DNA of 64,000 bases from an uncultured Opitutia bacterium. Its GTDB lineage: Bacteria > Verrucomicrobiota > Verrucomicrobiia > Opitutales > Opitutaceae. The stretch is from contig CAIRCN010000068.1 of the NCBI GenBank assembly GCA_903877135.1, positions 1 through 64,000 of the forward strand. The letters are read 5' to 3'. The translations under genes were made by a program, and so were the position numbers. Shown here piece by piece: positions 54,642 through 64,000 of this stretch; position 1 is the first letter of the stretch, and every line of letters begins with the position of its first letter. The notes below the pieces were generated by a model. The model had not been told where the DNA came from. It made no database searches and saw only the letters and a list, made by a program, of their open reading frames with translations.

Positions 54642-55517
54642 TCAGGCGGCGAACTGGGCGGCGGCGATCTCAAGAATTTCCTGTGTGATGCCGGCTTGGC
54701 GGGCCTTGTTGTATTCGAGAGTGAGGTCGCCGAGGAGTTTGGTGGCGTTGTCCTTGGCGGTCTTCATCGCGACCATGCGGGCGCTGTGTTCGGAGGCCTT
54801 GGCTTCAAGCACGTGTTCGTAGACTTCACGGTTGATATAGAGAGGAAGGAGGGCTTCGAGCACGACCGCAGCGGTGGGTTCGAAGAGAATCTCGCGGTCG
54901 TCAGCCTGGGTCATAGCCGCGGCGCCGGAGTGAGAATCGAGATCGTCTATGGCATGTCGCAGGCTTTGCAACGGCAACAACGGGAGCGCCGACGGCACCT
55001 GCACGAGCGTGTTCCTGAAACGCGGCCAGATAAGTTCCACCGTGTCGACCACGCCGTCGAGATACTGTTTCACCATGAATTCGGCGACGACCCTAATGTC
55101 GGCAAACGCCGCGCGATCGTTGGCAGGAAAATCCGCAAGCAGATCGCGTTTTGTGCGCGCAAGGAACTGGGCGCCTTTGCGACCGATGGCGGCGTATTTG
55201 GCGGGGGTCCTGATATCCGAGACGAGTTTAAAGAGGTTGGCGTTGAGCGGACCGCACAAACCCTTGTCGGTCGTGATAAGGATAATGCCACGGGTGCGCA
55301 CCTCGCGTCGGGCGAGGAACGGATGCTGCGCCTCCTCGACACGGTTGGCGAGCGAGGCGAGCATCTTGGCCATGAGTTCGGCGTAGGGCCGGCCCGCGAG
55401 GGCAGCCTGCTGCGCCTTCTTCATCTTCGAGGCGGCGACCAGTTCCATCGCCTTGGTGATCTGGCGGGTGTTCTTGACCGACTTGATGCGTCGGCGGATG
55501 TCGCGTGTGGATGCCAT
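54642..55517 (-). CDS. atpG: ATP synthase F1 gamma subunit
   Basis: The 291-residue central-stalk subunit begins ASTRDIRRRIKSVKNTRQIT and ends NKARQAGITQEILEIAAAQF, the paired N- and C-terminal helices of gamma. The middle has GIILITTDKGLCGPLNANL. It rotates within the alpha-beta ring to couple proton flow to ATP synthesis. Length is normal. Confidence 0.98.
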   Translation of the reverse strand: MASTRDIRRRIKSVKNTRQITKAMELVAASKMKKAQQAALAGRPYAELMAKMLASLANRVEEAQHPFLARREVRTRGIILITTDKGLCGPLNANLFKLVSDIRTPAKYAAIGRKGAQFLARTKRDLLADFPANDRAAFADIRVVAEFMVKQYLDGVVDTVELIWPRFRNTLVQVPSALPLLPLQSLRHAIDDLDSHSGAAAMTQADDREILFEPTAAVVLEALLPLYINREVYEHVLEAKASEHSARMVAMKTAKDNATKLLGDLTLEYNKARQAGITQEILEIAAAQFAA

Positions 55518-55549
55518 GGGTGAACGGACTCGCTAGAGGGAGAGCGCGA

Positions 55550-57076
55550 TCAGGCGGTGAAGGTGACTTTCCACTCGTCGCACGCGGCCTGGAGTTTCGC
55601 CTCGAGGTCCTTGTCGAGGGCGGCCTTGGTGCGGATTTCGGTGAGGAGGGTATCCTTGCGGGTGGTGAAAAATTGCTTCATCGAGGCCGCAGCAACGACG
55701 ACCTTCTTGGTGTCGATCGCGTCGAAGAAATTCTTCTGCATCGCGAAGAGAACGGCGACCTGGAGCTCGATCGGCACGGGGCTGAGCGCGGGCTGCTTGA
55801 AGAGTTCGACGATGCGCGCGCCGCGGTCGAGTTGGGCCTTGGTCTTGGCATCAAGGTCGGAGCCGAACTGGGCGAAGGCGGCCAGTTCGCGGAACTGGGC
55901 GAGCTCGCCCTTGAGTTTGCCGCCGACCTGTTTGGTGGCCTTGATCTGCGCGGCGGAACCGACGCGAGAGACAGAGAGGCCGACGGAGACGGCGGGACGG
56001 ATGCCTTGGTTGAAGAGATCGGTCTCGAGGAAGATCTGGCCGTCGGTGATCGAGATGACGTTCGTCGGGATGTAGGCGGAGACGTCTCCGGCCTGCGTCT
56101 CGATGATCGGGAGACCGGTGAGCGAGCCCTTGTCAGCGAGGCGCGCGCTACGCTCGAGGAGGCGGCTGTGCAAGTAAAACACGTCGCCGGGATACGCCTC
56201 GCGGCCCGAAGGGCGCTTCAGGATGAGCGAAATCTGGCGGTAGGCGACGGCGTGCTTGGAGAGATCGTCGTAAACAATTAGCGCATCCATGCCGTTTTCC
56301 ATGAACCATTCGCCCATCGAGGCGCCAGAGAACGGGGCGAGGTATTGGTTGGCAGGGTTGTCGGCGGCGGGAGCGGCGACGATGATGGTGTATTCGAGCG
56401 CGCCGGCGGCCTCGAGCGCGGTCATCGTGCGGACAACGTTGGAATTCTTCTGCCCGATGGCGACGTAGACGGAGTAGACGGGGCGGAACTTCGGGTCGCC
56501 GCTTGCGAGGCCGACCTTGTTGATCTTCGCCTGATTTATGATCGTGTCGATGCAGATGGTAGTCTTGCCCGTGCCACGGTCGCCGATGATGAGCTCGCGC
56601 TGGCCGCGACCGATCGGGATCATTGAGTCGATCGCCATGATGCCGGTGAAGAGCGGCTGCGAGACGGATTTACGGACGATGATGCCAGGGGCGATTTTCT
56701 CGACGGGATAGGTTTCGGTCGAGGCGATCGGGCCCTTGCCGTCCACAGGGTTGCCGAGGGCATCCACCGCGCGGCCGAGGAGGGCCTTGCCGACGGGGAC
56801 GGAAAGGAGGCGGCCGGTGGTCTGGACTTCGTCGCCTTGTTTGAGTTGGGAGACGTCGCCGAGGACAACGCAGCCGACCTCGTCTTCCTCGAGGTTGAGC
56901 GCGATGCCGATGGCGCCACCGGGGAACTGCACCATTTCATTATACATCACCTCGGAGAGGCCGTCGATTTTGGCGACGCCGTCGGCGACGGTGCGGATGG
57001 TGCCGGTGTTCTTCTTGACGGCCTTGCTGGAGAGCTTGGCGATCTGCTGTTCAATTTGGTCGAGGACGGTGCTCAT
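55550..57076 (-). CDS. atpA: ATP synthase F1 alpha subunit
   Basis: The 508-residue protein has the nucleotide-binding P-loop [10 protein letters not shown], and the family signature [17 protein letters not shown]. Alpha holds the non-catalytic nucleotide sites. It lies between atpH (41 bases) and atpG (32 bases). Confidence 0.99.
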   Translation of the reverse strand: MSTVLDQIEQQIAKLSSKAVKKNTGTIRTVADGVAKIDGLSEVMYNEMVQFPGGAIGIALNLEEDEVGCVVLGDVSQLKQGDEVQTTGRLLSVPVGKALLGRAVDALGNPVDGKGPIASTETYPVEKIAPGIIVRKSVSQPLFTGIMAIDSMIPIGRGQRELIIGDRGTGKTTICIDTIINQAKINKVGLASGDPKFRPVYSVYVAIGQKNSNVVRTMTALEAAGALEYTIIVAAPAADNPANQYLAPFSGASMGEWFMENGMDALIVYDDLSKHAVAYRQISLILKRPSGREAYPGDVFYLHSRLLERSARLADKGSLTGLPIIETQAGDVSAYIPTNVISITDGQIFLETDLFNQGIRPAVSVGLSVSRVGSAAQIKATKQVGGKLKGELAQFRELAAFAQFGSDLDAKTKAQLDRGARIVELFKQPALSPVPIELQVAVLFAMQKNFFDAIDTKKVVVAAASMKQFFTTRKDTLLTEIRTKAALDKDLEAKLQAACDEWKVTFTA

Positions 57077-57117
57077 CGGAGAATGGTGAAGGGTGAAACC
57101 TGAAGATTAAAAGAAGG

Positions 57118-57513
57118 TCAGACAGCGGCGGCGAGTGCAGCGAGCTGACCGGCGACGGATGATTCGTAGGTGTCGTCGCCCACGCGGACGCGCAGGCCGG
57201 CGACGAGGGCGGCGTTGGGTTGGGAGATGGCGGTGACGGGACGCTGGTATTTTCGGGTCATCGCCGCAGAAATAGAGGCAAGCATGGCGTCGTTGATCGT
57301 CCCGGCATGCTCGACGACAGCCCGGCCGCGAGCGAACTCGGCGGCGACGAGGCGCCGGTAGGCTTTGAGGACTGCGAGCGCGTTGGCCGGCCGGTGTAGC
57401 TCGATATATTCCAGCACGCCGGCCACGCGGTCAGCCGACAGCGTGCCGTCGACAACGCTCAGTTTGAAGAACTGGCGGGCGAGGAGCTGAATTTGTTTTT
57501 TGCCGGAGGCCAT
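57118..57513 (-). CDS. atpH: ATP synthase F1 delta subunit (short form)
   Basis: At 131 residues this is shorter than the usual delta (about 175-180). The C-terminal signature is present (LVAGLRVRVGDDTYESSVAGQL) and position in the operon between atpF and atpA fixes the call. The N-terminal six-helix domain that binds alpha appears reduced. The gene starts at 57513, 18 bases after atpF. Delta anchors the peripheral stalk to F1. Confidence 0.9.
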   Translation of the reverse strand: MASGKKQIQLLARQFFKLSVVDGTLSADRVAGVLEYIELHRPANALAVLKAYRRLVAAEFARGRAVVEHAGTINDAMLASISAAMTRKYQRPVTAISQPNAALVAGLRVRVGDDTYESSVAGQLAALAAAV

Positions 57514-57531
57514 CGCAAAACGCCGTAGAGA

Positions 57532-58080
57532 TTAAACGTTGGTGAGCTCGCGCGAAGCAGCGTCGTTGTAGGAAGCGCGGTCGGCATCGGTGAGTTTCTT
57601 CGCGAGGACGCGCTCGGTGGTCACGACCACGAGGCGGGCAATTTCGGTGCGAGCGTCGGCGAGCATCTTCTTGTGCTCAAGCTCGATGGCCTGCTGGGCC
57701 TTGAGTTGCATGTCGTTCGCCTTGGTCGCGGCTTCCTGGACCTGCTTGTCGAGGTAGTCCTTGGCGGTCTTGCGGGCGTCGTCGACGATACGGGTGGCTT
57801 CGAACTGCGACTTCTTGACGATGGCGGCACTCTCCTGCTGAGCGGCAGCGAGCTTGGCTTGCATCTCCTCGGCGTATAGGAGGCCAGCTCCGATCTTCTT
57901 GGCGCGCTCTTCCATCGTGGCAATGGTCGGCTTGATGCCGAACCTGTAGAGAACGGCCAAGACGATGAGGAAACTGACCGCTTGGATGAAGATATATTTC
58001 GGCTCCAAGCCGAATTTTTCCACAAGACCGGGCTCAGCGGCGTGAGCTTCGACCGCGGCAAGGAGGAGAGGCAGCATCAT
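57532..58080 (-). CDS. atpF: ATP synthase Fo b subunit
   Basis: The 182-residue protein has one membrane helix (about 29-48, [20 protein letters not shown]) and a long charged coiled coil with many Ala, Glu and Lys (about 55-165). This is the peripheral stalk subunit. Two adjacent ATGs at 58080 and 58077 are possible starts. A short hydrophobic segment precedes the helix ([18 protein letters not shown]), which may be a cleaved signal sequence. Confidence 0.95.
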   Translation of the reverse strand: MMLPLLLAAVEAHAAEPGLVEKFGLEPKYIFIQAVSFLIVLAVLYRFGIKPTIATMEERAKKIGAGLLYAEEMQAKLAAAQQESAAIVKKSQFEATRIVDDARKTAKDYLDKQVQEAATKANDMQLKAQQAIELEHKKMLADARTEIARLVVVTTERVLAKKLTDADRASYNDAASRELTNV

Positions 58081-58134
58081 GACAGAAAAGGAAATGACGG
58101 CGCAGACGAGCCACGCCGCCGGTTCAGAAACGGA

Positions 58135-58344
58135 TTACTTGGCAAGGAACAATGCGAGAATGCCGAGACCTTCAGCGAGTGCCATACCGATAATGGCTTG
58201 CACGAGGACTTTGCCGGAGGCGGCAGGATTGCGGCCGACAGCCTCGGCGGCTTTGAGGCCGATGAGGCCGACGCCGAGAGCGGCACCGAGGAGGCCGAAT
58301 GCGCTGGCGATATTGCCTTGGATTTCAGCGAGGATGGTGATCAT
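58135..58344 (-). CDS. atpE: ATP synthase Fo c subunit
   Basis: The 69-residue proteolipid has two helices with a polar loop (GRNPAAS). The ion-binding carboxylate is the Glu in MALAEGLGIL. At the two other positions used for sodium binding I align Val (helix 1) and Gly (after the Glu), so the ring is probably proton-driven. The protein is slightly shorter than most c subunits. Confidence 0.96.
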   Translation of the reverse strand: MITILAEIQGNIASAFGLLGAALGVGLIGLKAAEAVGRNPAASGKVLVQAIIGMALAEGLGILALFLAK

Positions 58345-58417
58345 GATGGTGGATTATCTTGTTTGTTGTTGGGTTTCCGCCGTGCGCGCTCTGGGCACGC
58401 TCCCGGAGGGAAAGGAT

Positions 58418-59305
58418 CTAGTGATGGGCTTCGGCGGTGTGTCCGTGTTTGTCGTCGTGCGCTTGATCATCGCCGTGATTGCAGATTAGCCCGATGTAAA
58501 CGGAAGTAAGTAGGGTGAAGACGAGCGCTTGAATCAGACCAACGAGCAATTCCATGAAATAGAAGACGAAAAAGAACCCTGTGCCGTGGAGGAGATTTTC
58601 GCCGCCAAATATGTTTCCGAATAGACGGACCGAGAGCGTGAACGGGCGAATAATAATGGAGAAGACTTCAATGAGCCCGACGAGCAGGAACACGAGTGAA
58701 AGAATAGGGTAAAGCCAACCTGGCGTTTCACTTTTCTCGGCCTTGTTGCCAAAGAGGTCCCAAAGGATGATTTTCGGACCGGCAAATTTAAAGATCATGA
58801 TGAGCCAGGCACCAAAGGAAATGAGGGCGAGGGCGATGGTGCCGTTGAAATCGGAATTAAAAGGACGGATGAGTGGGCGAGTGATGTGAAAATGGCCGTC
58901 AACATCATGGCCCCACCCCATCGTGCCAACACCCGGGATGAGCCCCATCCAATTATGAAAGAGGATAAAGAGGAAGAATGTTACCAAGATGGGAAACGCC
59001 GCCGGAAATGCCTGTTTTCCAACGATGGGTTCAAACAGATCGCGGAGCGACTCGATTAGCGCTTCGATCAACGCTTGGCCCTTGGTCGGGAGAATCTTTG
59101 GTTTGCCCACCAGCCATAGCACAAAAACAACAAGGAGGACGGAAATCGTCCAGCCGGTCACCATGCTGTTCGTAATAGACCAGCCATGGCCGAGGTTAAC
59201 CAGCTTTGCCGCACTCGGCGATACCCCTCCACCTTCGCTAGCAAAGGCGGGGAGGCTGAGAGCCGACAAACTCAGAAAAGTGACGAGCTTTTTGACTCGG
59301 AACAT
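58418..59305 (-). CDS. atpB: ATP synthase Fo a subunit
   Basis: The 295-residue membrane protein has a signal-like N terminus (VTFLSLSALSLPAFASEGGG), five or more helices, and the essential Arg in FTLSVRLFGNIFGGE. The C-terminal tail is His/Asp-rich (HGDDQAHDDKHGHTAEAHH), which may bind metal. It is the first gene of the operon; I find no atpI or atpZ ahead of it. The next upstream gene, trmB, ends 136 bases away, so the operon promoter may lie in that gap. Confidence 0.97.
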   Translation of the reverse strand: MFRVKKLVTFLSLSALSLPAFASEGGGVSPSAAKLVNLGHGWSITNSMVTGWTISVLLVVFVLWLVGKPKILPTKGQALIEALIESLRDLFEPIVGKQAFPAAFPILVTFFLFILFHNWMGLIPGVGTMGWGHDVDGHFHITRPLIRPFNSDFNGTIALALISFGAWLIMIFKFAGPKIILWDLFGNKAEKSETPGWLYPILSLVFLLVGLIEVFSIIIRPFTLSVRLFGNIFGGENLLHGTGFFFVFYFMELLVGLIQALVFTLLTSVYIGLICNHGDDQAHDDKHGHTAEAHH

Positions 59306-59441
59306 GGATACGTGGAGCGGTTAGTAGCGGAAGAAAAGAAAACAGGAAGGCTAACCCAGCAGACTCCGTCAACCCCTGAAATCAGCCCGTAGCCAGTCCG
59401 GCATTGGAATAATAGCCAGAGAAAATCTTCCCATGATGGCT

Positions 59442-60047
59442 TTATGGAGCTGGCAGACGGCGGCGGGCTATGAACGAGTGATAGCTGTCGGCCCGGCCTT
59501 GAAAAACCGTCTCATATTCAAAAGGCCAAGGTTCCTCGACAATCCGCCAGTCCTGATGGTCCCGGACAGCGGCCATCGCTTCGGTGAAGTAGGGCTGGAA
59601 ATCAGTGCGGAAACAAAGTTGCGTCCTCTCCCCTGCCTTGCGCGCGACGGCCGTGAGGAAATCCGGTTGCAGAATGCGGTGTTTGTGATGCCTCAATTTA
59701 GGCCACGGATCAGGAAACAGAACAAAGATCGTCGAAAACTCCGCGCCGGACGGCAGCGCTTCCAGAAACAGCTTCGCTTCGCCGTGAACAAAGTGCAAGT
59801 TGGGCAACCGCGCTCGGTCGCGCTTACGATATGCTCGCTCAATCCTTTTCGACTCCATGTCGACACCAATGCAAAGCTGCTCAGGATGAACTTGGGCAAA
59901 TTCGGTGAGGAAATGCCCATGTCCACACCCCACTTCCCAGACAAAGGGCCGACCCGATGGCAGTATCTTCCTCAAAATATCACCTATATCGCTCTTACGT
60001 TGTGATATAATTAATCTATAGAGTGCCGCCTGCTTCGGATTTTCCAT
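59442..60047 (-). CDS. trmB: tRNA (guanine-N7-)-methyltransferase
   Basis: The 201-residue protein has the SAM motif WEVGCGHGHFLTEFA, VHGEAKLFLEALP, and the TrmB signature VLFPDPWPKLRHHKHR. TrmB makes m7G46 in tRNA. It lies 28 bases after mnmG on the same strand. Its base composition is more AT-rich than most of the window. Confidence 0.96.
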   Translation of the reverse strand: MENPKQAALYRLIISQRKSDIGDILRKILPSGRPFVWEVGCGHGHFLTEFAQVHPEQLCIGVDMESKRIERAYRKRDRARLPNLHFVHGEAKLFLEALPSGAEFSTIFVLFPDPWPKLRHHKHRILQPDFLTAVARKAGERTQLCFRTDFQPYFTEAMAAVRDHQDWRIVEEPWPFEYETVFQGRADSYHSFIARRRLPAP

Positions 60048-60075
60048 AGTGTGGCAACAAGAAATTCAGTCGTGG

Positions 60076-61950
60076 CTAGGATTGCGCTTTACCCCTGCCT
60101 GATTTGATCAACACCATCAGAATGCTAATATCCACCGGATTGACGCCACTGATGCGGCTGGCCTGACCGAGGGTGCAGGGTTTAAATTCTGCCAGTTTTA
60201 GTGCACTCTCTCGTCTTAATCCATTTATTTCCAAATAATTAAAATAATTCGGAATCCGCACATCCTCAATATGGCGAAGCTTTTCAACATGACGCGCCTC
60301 CCGCTCCATATATCCTTGGTAAAAAACACGATATATCACTTCGTCGCGAACTATTTTGGTCTCATGGAGAAATGACTCCGGCAGGGCCGCGGCCTGATTC
60401 TCCCGTCGCACTCCCTCGGCCCAAGTCGCGCCAGTCGTCGAGCGGTTTGTCTCGAGAAACGCCACCCAGTGATCGATTCGCCTCTGCTTGTCACGAATGC
60501 GCTCCAACCGACTGGGGTTGAGCAGGGCATATTTCTCAGCGTGAGCCTGGAGCCGCAACTCGGCGCTGCCATGGTTGAACAACAAACGATGCTCTGCCCT
60601 GCTTGTGAACATGCGGTAAGGCTCATTCGTGCCCTTCGTCACCAAGTCATCGATCAATACCCCGAGGTAAGCCTCGTGACGCCTAATTACGAGTGGCTCC
60701 ACTCCCCTCACCTTGCAGACCGCATTAACTCCAGCGATCACGCCCTGCCCTGCCGCCTCCTCATAACCTGAGGTGCCATTAATCTGTCCGGCCAAAAACA
60801 AGCCTGACACTTTCTTCGATTCAAGCGAAGGATAGAGTTGGGTCGGTGGCGCAAAATCATATTCGACTGCATAGGCCGGACGGAGCAAAACGGCCTTTTC
60901 CAAGCCCGGAATGCTGTGCACCATCTCCAACTGCACGTCGAAGGGCAGACTTGTTGACAAGCCATTCACATAAAATTCGTTCGTCCCCCTACCCTCCGGT
61001 TCGAGGAAAAGTAGGTGTCTCGGTTTGTCGGCAAACCGCACAAACTTATCCTCAATACTTGGACAATACCTTGGTCCTACGCCCTCTATCTCTCCACTAT
61101 ACATAGCTGACTTGTTGAGATTGCTGCGCACGATGGCTGCGGTCTCGGACGTGGTGTAGGTCATCCAGCACGAAACTTGTTCACAACCGGGATTCCAGCC
61201 GATCCGGCGTTCTCCAGTCTGTTCTACGTGGAACAAATCTTCTGGATCACGCGTGTCATGAAAAGCAAATAGTGTCGGCACGTTATCACCTTTCTGTTCC
61301 TGCATGCGGCGAAAATCCAAGCTGCGCCCCAGGACCCGCGGCGGAGTTCCGGTCTTCAATCGGCGCAATCCAATGCCAACTTCCAGTAAACTACCGGAGA
61401 GCGTCTGAGCCGAAAAATCCCCCAATCGCCCACCTTCGTTCTTATTCTGGCCAATGTGTATCAAGCCGCGCAAGAAAGTCCCCGTGGTGATAATGACCGT
61501 GCGCCCCATGAACTCGATATCCAGATTCGTGCGGCATCCAACGACACAGCCGTTGTGGAAAATAAGACCGATGACCGTGGCTTGAAAGATCTGAAGATTC
61601 GGCTGCAACTCTAGCGTATGTTTGAGCCGAAACTGGTAGGCCTTCTTGTCGCACTGCGCGCGAGGAGCCTGAACCGCCGCGCCTTTTGATTCGTTGAGCA
61701 ATCGAAACTGGATGCCGGTCACATCCGCATTGATCGCCATCTCGCCACCAAGGGCATCAATCTCCCTCACAATCTGCCCCTTCGCTTGGCCACCGATCGC
61801 AGGATTACAGCTCATCTGCGCAATAGTATCGATATTGCCCGTCAGGAGCAGGGTAGAAGCCCCCATCCGCGACGTTGCCAAGGCTGCCTCGATTCCGGCA
61901 TGGCCAGCTCCACAAACGATGACATCAAATCTTATATCTTTATAAATCAC
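60076..61950 (-). CDS. mnmG: tRNA uridine 5-carboxymethylaminomethyl modification enzyme MnmG (GidA)
   Basis: The 624-residue protein begins with the FAD motif [22 protein letters not shown] and has [30 protein letters not shown] and [16 protein letters not shown]. With MnmE it builds the cmnm5 group on U34 of tRNAs. Its start is a GTG at 61950 in an AT-rich leader without a clear ribosome site. mnmE lies 55 bases upstream. Confidence 0.98.
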   Translation of the reverse strand: MIYKDIRFDVIVCGAGHAGIEAALATSRMGASTLLLTGNIDTIAQMSCNPAIGGQAKGQIVREIDALGGEMAINADVTGIQFRLLNESKGAAVQAPRAQCDKKAYQFRLKHTLELQPNLQIFQATVIGLIFHNGCVVGCRTNLDIEFMGRTVIITTGTFLRGLIHIGQNKNEGGRLGDFSAQTLSGSLLEVGIGLRRLKTGTPPRVLGRSLDFRRMQEQKGDNVPTLFAFHDTRDPEDLFHVEQTGERRIGWNPGCEQVSCWMTYTTSETAAIVRSNLNKSAMYSGEIEGVGPRYCPSIEDKFVRFADKPRHLLFLEPEGRGTNEFYVNGLSTSLPFDVQLEMVHSIPGLEKAVLLRPAYAVEYDFAPPTQLYPSLESKKVSGLFLAGQINGTSGYEEAAGQGVIAGVNAVCKVRGVEPLVIRRHEAYLGVLIDDLVTKGTNEPYRMFTSRAEHRLLFNHGSAELRLQAHAEKYALLNPSRLERIRDKQRRIDHWVAFLETNRSTTGATWAEGVRRENQAAALPESFLHETKIVRDEVIYRVFYQGYMEREARHVEKLRHIEDVRIPNYFNYLEINGLRRESALKLAEFKPCTLGQASRISGVNPVDISILMVLIKSGRGKAQS

Positions 61951-62005
61951 TTATTTATATAATAATTAATTTGGGAATAAGAGCCAGAAATGCTTGGCAA
62001 ATCCG

Positions 62006-63361
62006 CTACTTTCCAATGCAAAAACTGGCGAAGAGATGATCAAGCATGTGCTCGTTGTCGACCTTGCCCGATATCTCCCCAAATGCATCGAGCACTTCGC
62101 GGAGTTCGCTAGCCACCAATTCTACCGCTACTCCTGCGCTAAGTTGGGTAATAACCAATTGCAGACTCACCTGCGCCCGGTTGAGCGCATGTGCGTGGCG
62201 GGCGTTCACAGCAACCAAATCCTCACCAACTTCCTGCTGAAACCCGTCGGTTAACCTAGTCACCACTTCCACCAATTCGTCTATTCCCGCACCGGTCAGC
62301 GCCGAGACCCGCACGACGGTTGTGCCTGCCGGTGCCACGGAAACCGGTTCCCCTATGAGTAAATCAGTCTTATTTATCACTGTGATCGCCGCTCGTCTCC
62401 TCAAGGCATCTAGCACTGGCGCCGTCAAAGGCGGAGTAGGGCGCGCCGCGTCGAGCACGAGTAGGATCAAGTCTGCCTCCGCCACCCTGTCATAGGTTTT
62501 TATAATTCCAAGTCTTTCTAATTCTGTTGGTTCTGTGTTTAATCCGGCCGTATCGATCAACCGCAGGCAGTGCGGTCCGATCAAGATGCGCTCTTCGATG
62601 AAGTCCCGGGTCGTACCTGGTTCTGGACTTACCAACGCCCGGTCTTGCCCCACAAGGCGGTTAAGGAGACTGCTCTTGCCGGCGTTGGGCGCGCCCAGAA
62701 TCACGGTCTTGATCCCATCCCGCAGCAACTCGCCGAAGTGGCGCGTGGCCAGCAGCCGGTCGGTTTCACGGGCAAGCAGCGTTAGTTCGCTAGTCACGCG
62801 ATTGCAGTCCTCGGACGGCAGATCCTCCTCGGGGAAGTCGATATACGCCTCGATGTGAGCGAGGACGTCCAAGAGGCGGGCGATCAGCCCCTGCATCCGC
62901 TGTCCCAAGGCACCGCGCAGCTGTTGGTTAGCCGCCGCCAGCGCCCGCTCGCTCCGAGCGTGGATCAAGTCCATCACGGCCTCCGCTTGGCTCAGGTCCA
63001 TGCGCCCGTTGAGAAAGGCCCGCTGAGTGAATTCGCCCGGTCCCGCCAACCGGCAACCGCGCGCGAGCAGGTCTTCCAATATCTTCTGGGTGACAAACGG
63101 GTTGCCGTGACACGAAACCTCAAGCGAATCCTCACCCGAGTAAGAATGCGGACCTTGAAAGAAAGTGAACAGCACATCATCCACGAGCCGGCCCCCAGCA
63201 TCCCGGTAGTCAGCATGGGTGGCCACGCGGGGCAGGGGTGGGACACCAAAAATCTCCTGCGCCAGCCGCCGCGCCTCCGGCCCGCTCGCTCGCACCACGG
63301 CGATGGCGGAAGTGCCCGTAGGAGTAGCGGGGGCGGCGATGGTGTCGGGAGGGTGCGGCAT
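62006..63361 (-). CDS. mnmE: tRNA modification GTPase MnmE (TrmE)
   Basis: This 451-residue protein has an N-terminal tetrahydrofolate-binding domain (to about 118), a central helical part and a G domain with [19 protein letters not shown] and NKTDL. It ends in the conserved FCIGK with the functional Cys. The ATG at 63361 is preferred to the TTG one codon upstream. It forms the tRNA-modification set mnmE-mnmG-trmB. Confidence 0.97.
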   Translation of the reverse strand: MPHPPDTIAAPATPTGTSAIAVVRASGPEARRLAQEIFGVPPLPRVATHADYRDAGGRLVDDVLFTFFQGPHSYSGEDSLEVSCHGNPFVTQKILEDLLARGCRLAGPGEFTQRAFLNGRMDLSQAEAVMDLIHARSERALAAANQQLRGALGQRMQGLIARLLDVLAHIEAYIDFPEEDLPSEDCNRVTSELTLLARETDRLLATRHFGELLRDGIKTVILGAPNAGKSSLLNRLVGQDRALVSPEPGTTRDFIEERILIGPHCLRLIDTAGLNTEPTELERLGIIKTYDRVAEADLILLVLDAARPTPPLTAPVLDALRRRAAITVINKTDLLIGEPVSVAPAGTTVVRVSALTGAGIDELVEVVTRLTDGFQQEVGEDLVAVNARHAHALNRAQVSLQLVITQLSAGVAVELVASELREVLDAFGEISGKVDNEHMLDHLFASFCIGK

Positions 63362-63481
63362 CAAGAGAGCGGAGACGCTTCGCCTCCGGGCTCTTCAAGT
63401 CAAACCCGCGCGTGCAATCCATGCGCACTGTTCGCCAAACCCGGCGGAGCCAGTCGCGGCGCCTCGTGTCATCCTTCGCCA

Positions 63482-64000
63482 ATGGCCGGCTCCGATCCTT
63501 TTTTACTGTTTCAGGAATGGTTTGCCGCTGCCCGCGCCAGCGAGCCCGATGATCCCACGGCGATGGCACTCGCAACCGCCGACTCTTCCGGACGCGCGGC
63601 CGTCCGCATGGTGCTCCTGAAGCAAGCCGACACCCGCGGCTTTGTTTTTTACACCAACCTCGAAAGCCTAAAGTCCTCCGATCTGCGGGTGAATCCGCGC
63701 GCCGCACTTTGCCTGCACTGGGCCAAGCTCGAACGGCAAGTGCGCATCGACGGCCCAGTCGAACCGGTGAGCGATGCCGAAGCCGACGCTTATTTCGCCA
63801 CGCGCCCGCGTCTCAGCCAACTCGGGGCGTGGGCGTCAAAGCAGTCCCACCCGATGGCGGGCCGGTTCGAACTCGAACAAGCCGTCGCCGCCGCAACCCT
63901 TCGCTTCGGCCTCGGCGCCGTGCCGCGTCCGCCGCACTGGTCGGGTTGGCGGGTCGTGCCCGAACACATCGAATTTTGGCACCAGCGCGCCTTCCGTCAT
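63482..64000 (+). CDS. Pyridoxamine 5'-phosphate oxidase-like protein (partial, cut by window end)
   Basis: The first 173 codons are present and the 3' end lies outside. The frame reads [20 protein letters not shown], then [20 protein letters not shown] (FMN-binding block), [13 protein letters not shown], and [20 protein letters not shown], which parallels PdxH. The sequence stops at RAFRH, just where the catalytic RLHDR would continue. It is the second PdxH-like gene in the window (other at 29614) and differs from it at many positions. It is divergent from mnmE. Whether it is a true PNPOx or a paralogue of changed function cannot be judged from the part seen. Confidence 0.85.
   Translation, partial: MAGSDPFLLFQEWFAAARASEPDDPTAMALATADSSGRAAVRMVLLKQADTRGFVFYTNLESLKSSDLRVNPRAALCLHWAKLERQVRIDGPVEPVSDAEADAYFATRPRLSQLGAWASKQSHPMAGRFELEQAVAAATLRFGLGAVPRPPHWSGWRVVPEHIEFWHQRAFRH

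Noticed and set aside
58135-58344. Sodium-type ATP synthase
   Set aside because: The c subunit has Val and Gly where sodium-binding rings have Gln and Ser/Thr, so a proton ring is more likely.
60076-63361. Replication origin beside mnmE/mnmG
   Set aside because: No DnaA-box cluster, dnaA or dnaN was seen; only the gene association is suggestive.

Overview
The window is GC-rich, densely coded DNA with two clear strand blocks. The protein set points to a Gram-negative heterotroph, most likely a Verrucomicrobiota member close to Opitutaceae: a TonB-dependent receptor, lipoproteins, sialidase-like and GH88-type enzymes, OleC/OleD hydrocarbon genes, and many short dispersed palindromic repeats between genes. 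This taxonomic call is inference from gene content and style; no 16S gene is present.

Layout. 1-6 kb: tRNA-Pro(UGG), an STT3-like membrane glycosyltransferase with TPRs, a repeat-rich spacer, a decayed insertion-sequence junction (IS630-like joined to an IS1380-like tail), a TPR membrane protein and an acyl carrier protein. 6.3-11 kb: a tightly packed signalling operon (response regulator, TonB-dependent receptor, YfiR, CHASE8/HAMP histidine kinase). 11-24 kb: carbohydrate-directed enzymes (acetyl-xylan-esterase-like, sialidase-like, PhyH, GH88, aldo/keto reductase) around a three-gene polyphosphate/nucleotide operon (tandem adenylate kinase, two-domain PPK2, SulP transporter with cNMP domain). 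24-34 kb: mixed metabolic genes, pdxH overlapping a PAS kinase with a degenerate receiver, a lipoate-ligase-like protein, a GT-C membrane protein and a frameshifted pseudogene. 34-44 kb: RNA methyltransferases, oleD/oleC carrying in-frame repeat insertions, RNase D, an HDAC-family deacetylase, and queC-queE-exoD. 44-52.7 kb: nagB, two translationally coupled amidohydrolases, a three-part oxygenase fusion (desaturase-type hydroxylase, Rieske, NqrF-type reductase) and the feoA-feoB-Cys-rich iron(II) uptake genes. 52.7-63.4 kb: the complete F1Fo ATP synthase operon (atpB-E-F-H-A-G-D-C, minus strand) preceded by the tRNA-modification genes mnmE, mnmG and trmB. The right edge cuts a second pdxH-like gene.

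How the parts fit. The polyP operon couples polyphosphate-driven AMP to ADP conversion with adenylate-kinase ADP/ATP interconversion. Ferrous-iron uptake lies beside an enzyme that needs a diiron centre and a Rieske cluster. The receptor/YfiR/kinase/regulator set looks like one envelope-to-cytoplasm signalling unit. The most unusual observations are the oxygenase fusion, the polyP module, and the repeats that have entered reading frames (twice in oleC, and at the shared 5' ends of rlmD and the SpoU methyltransferase).
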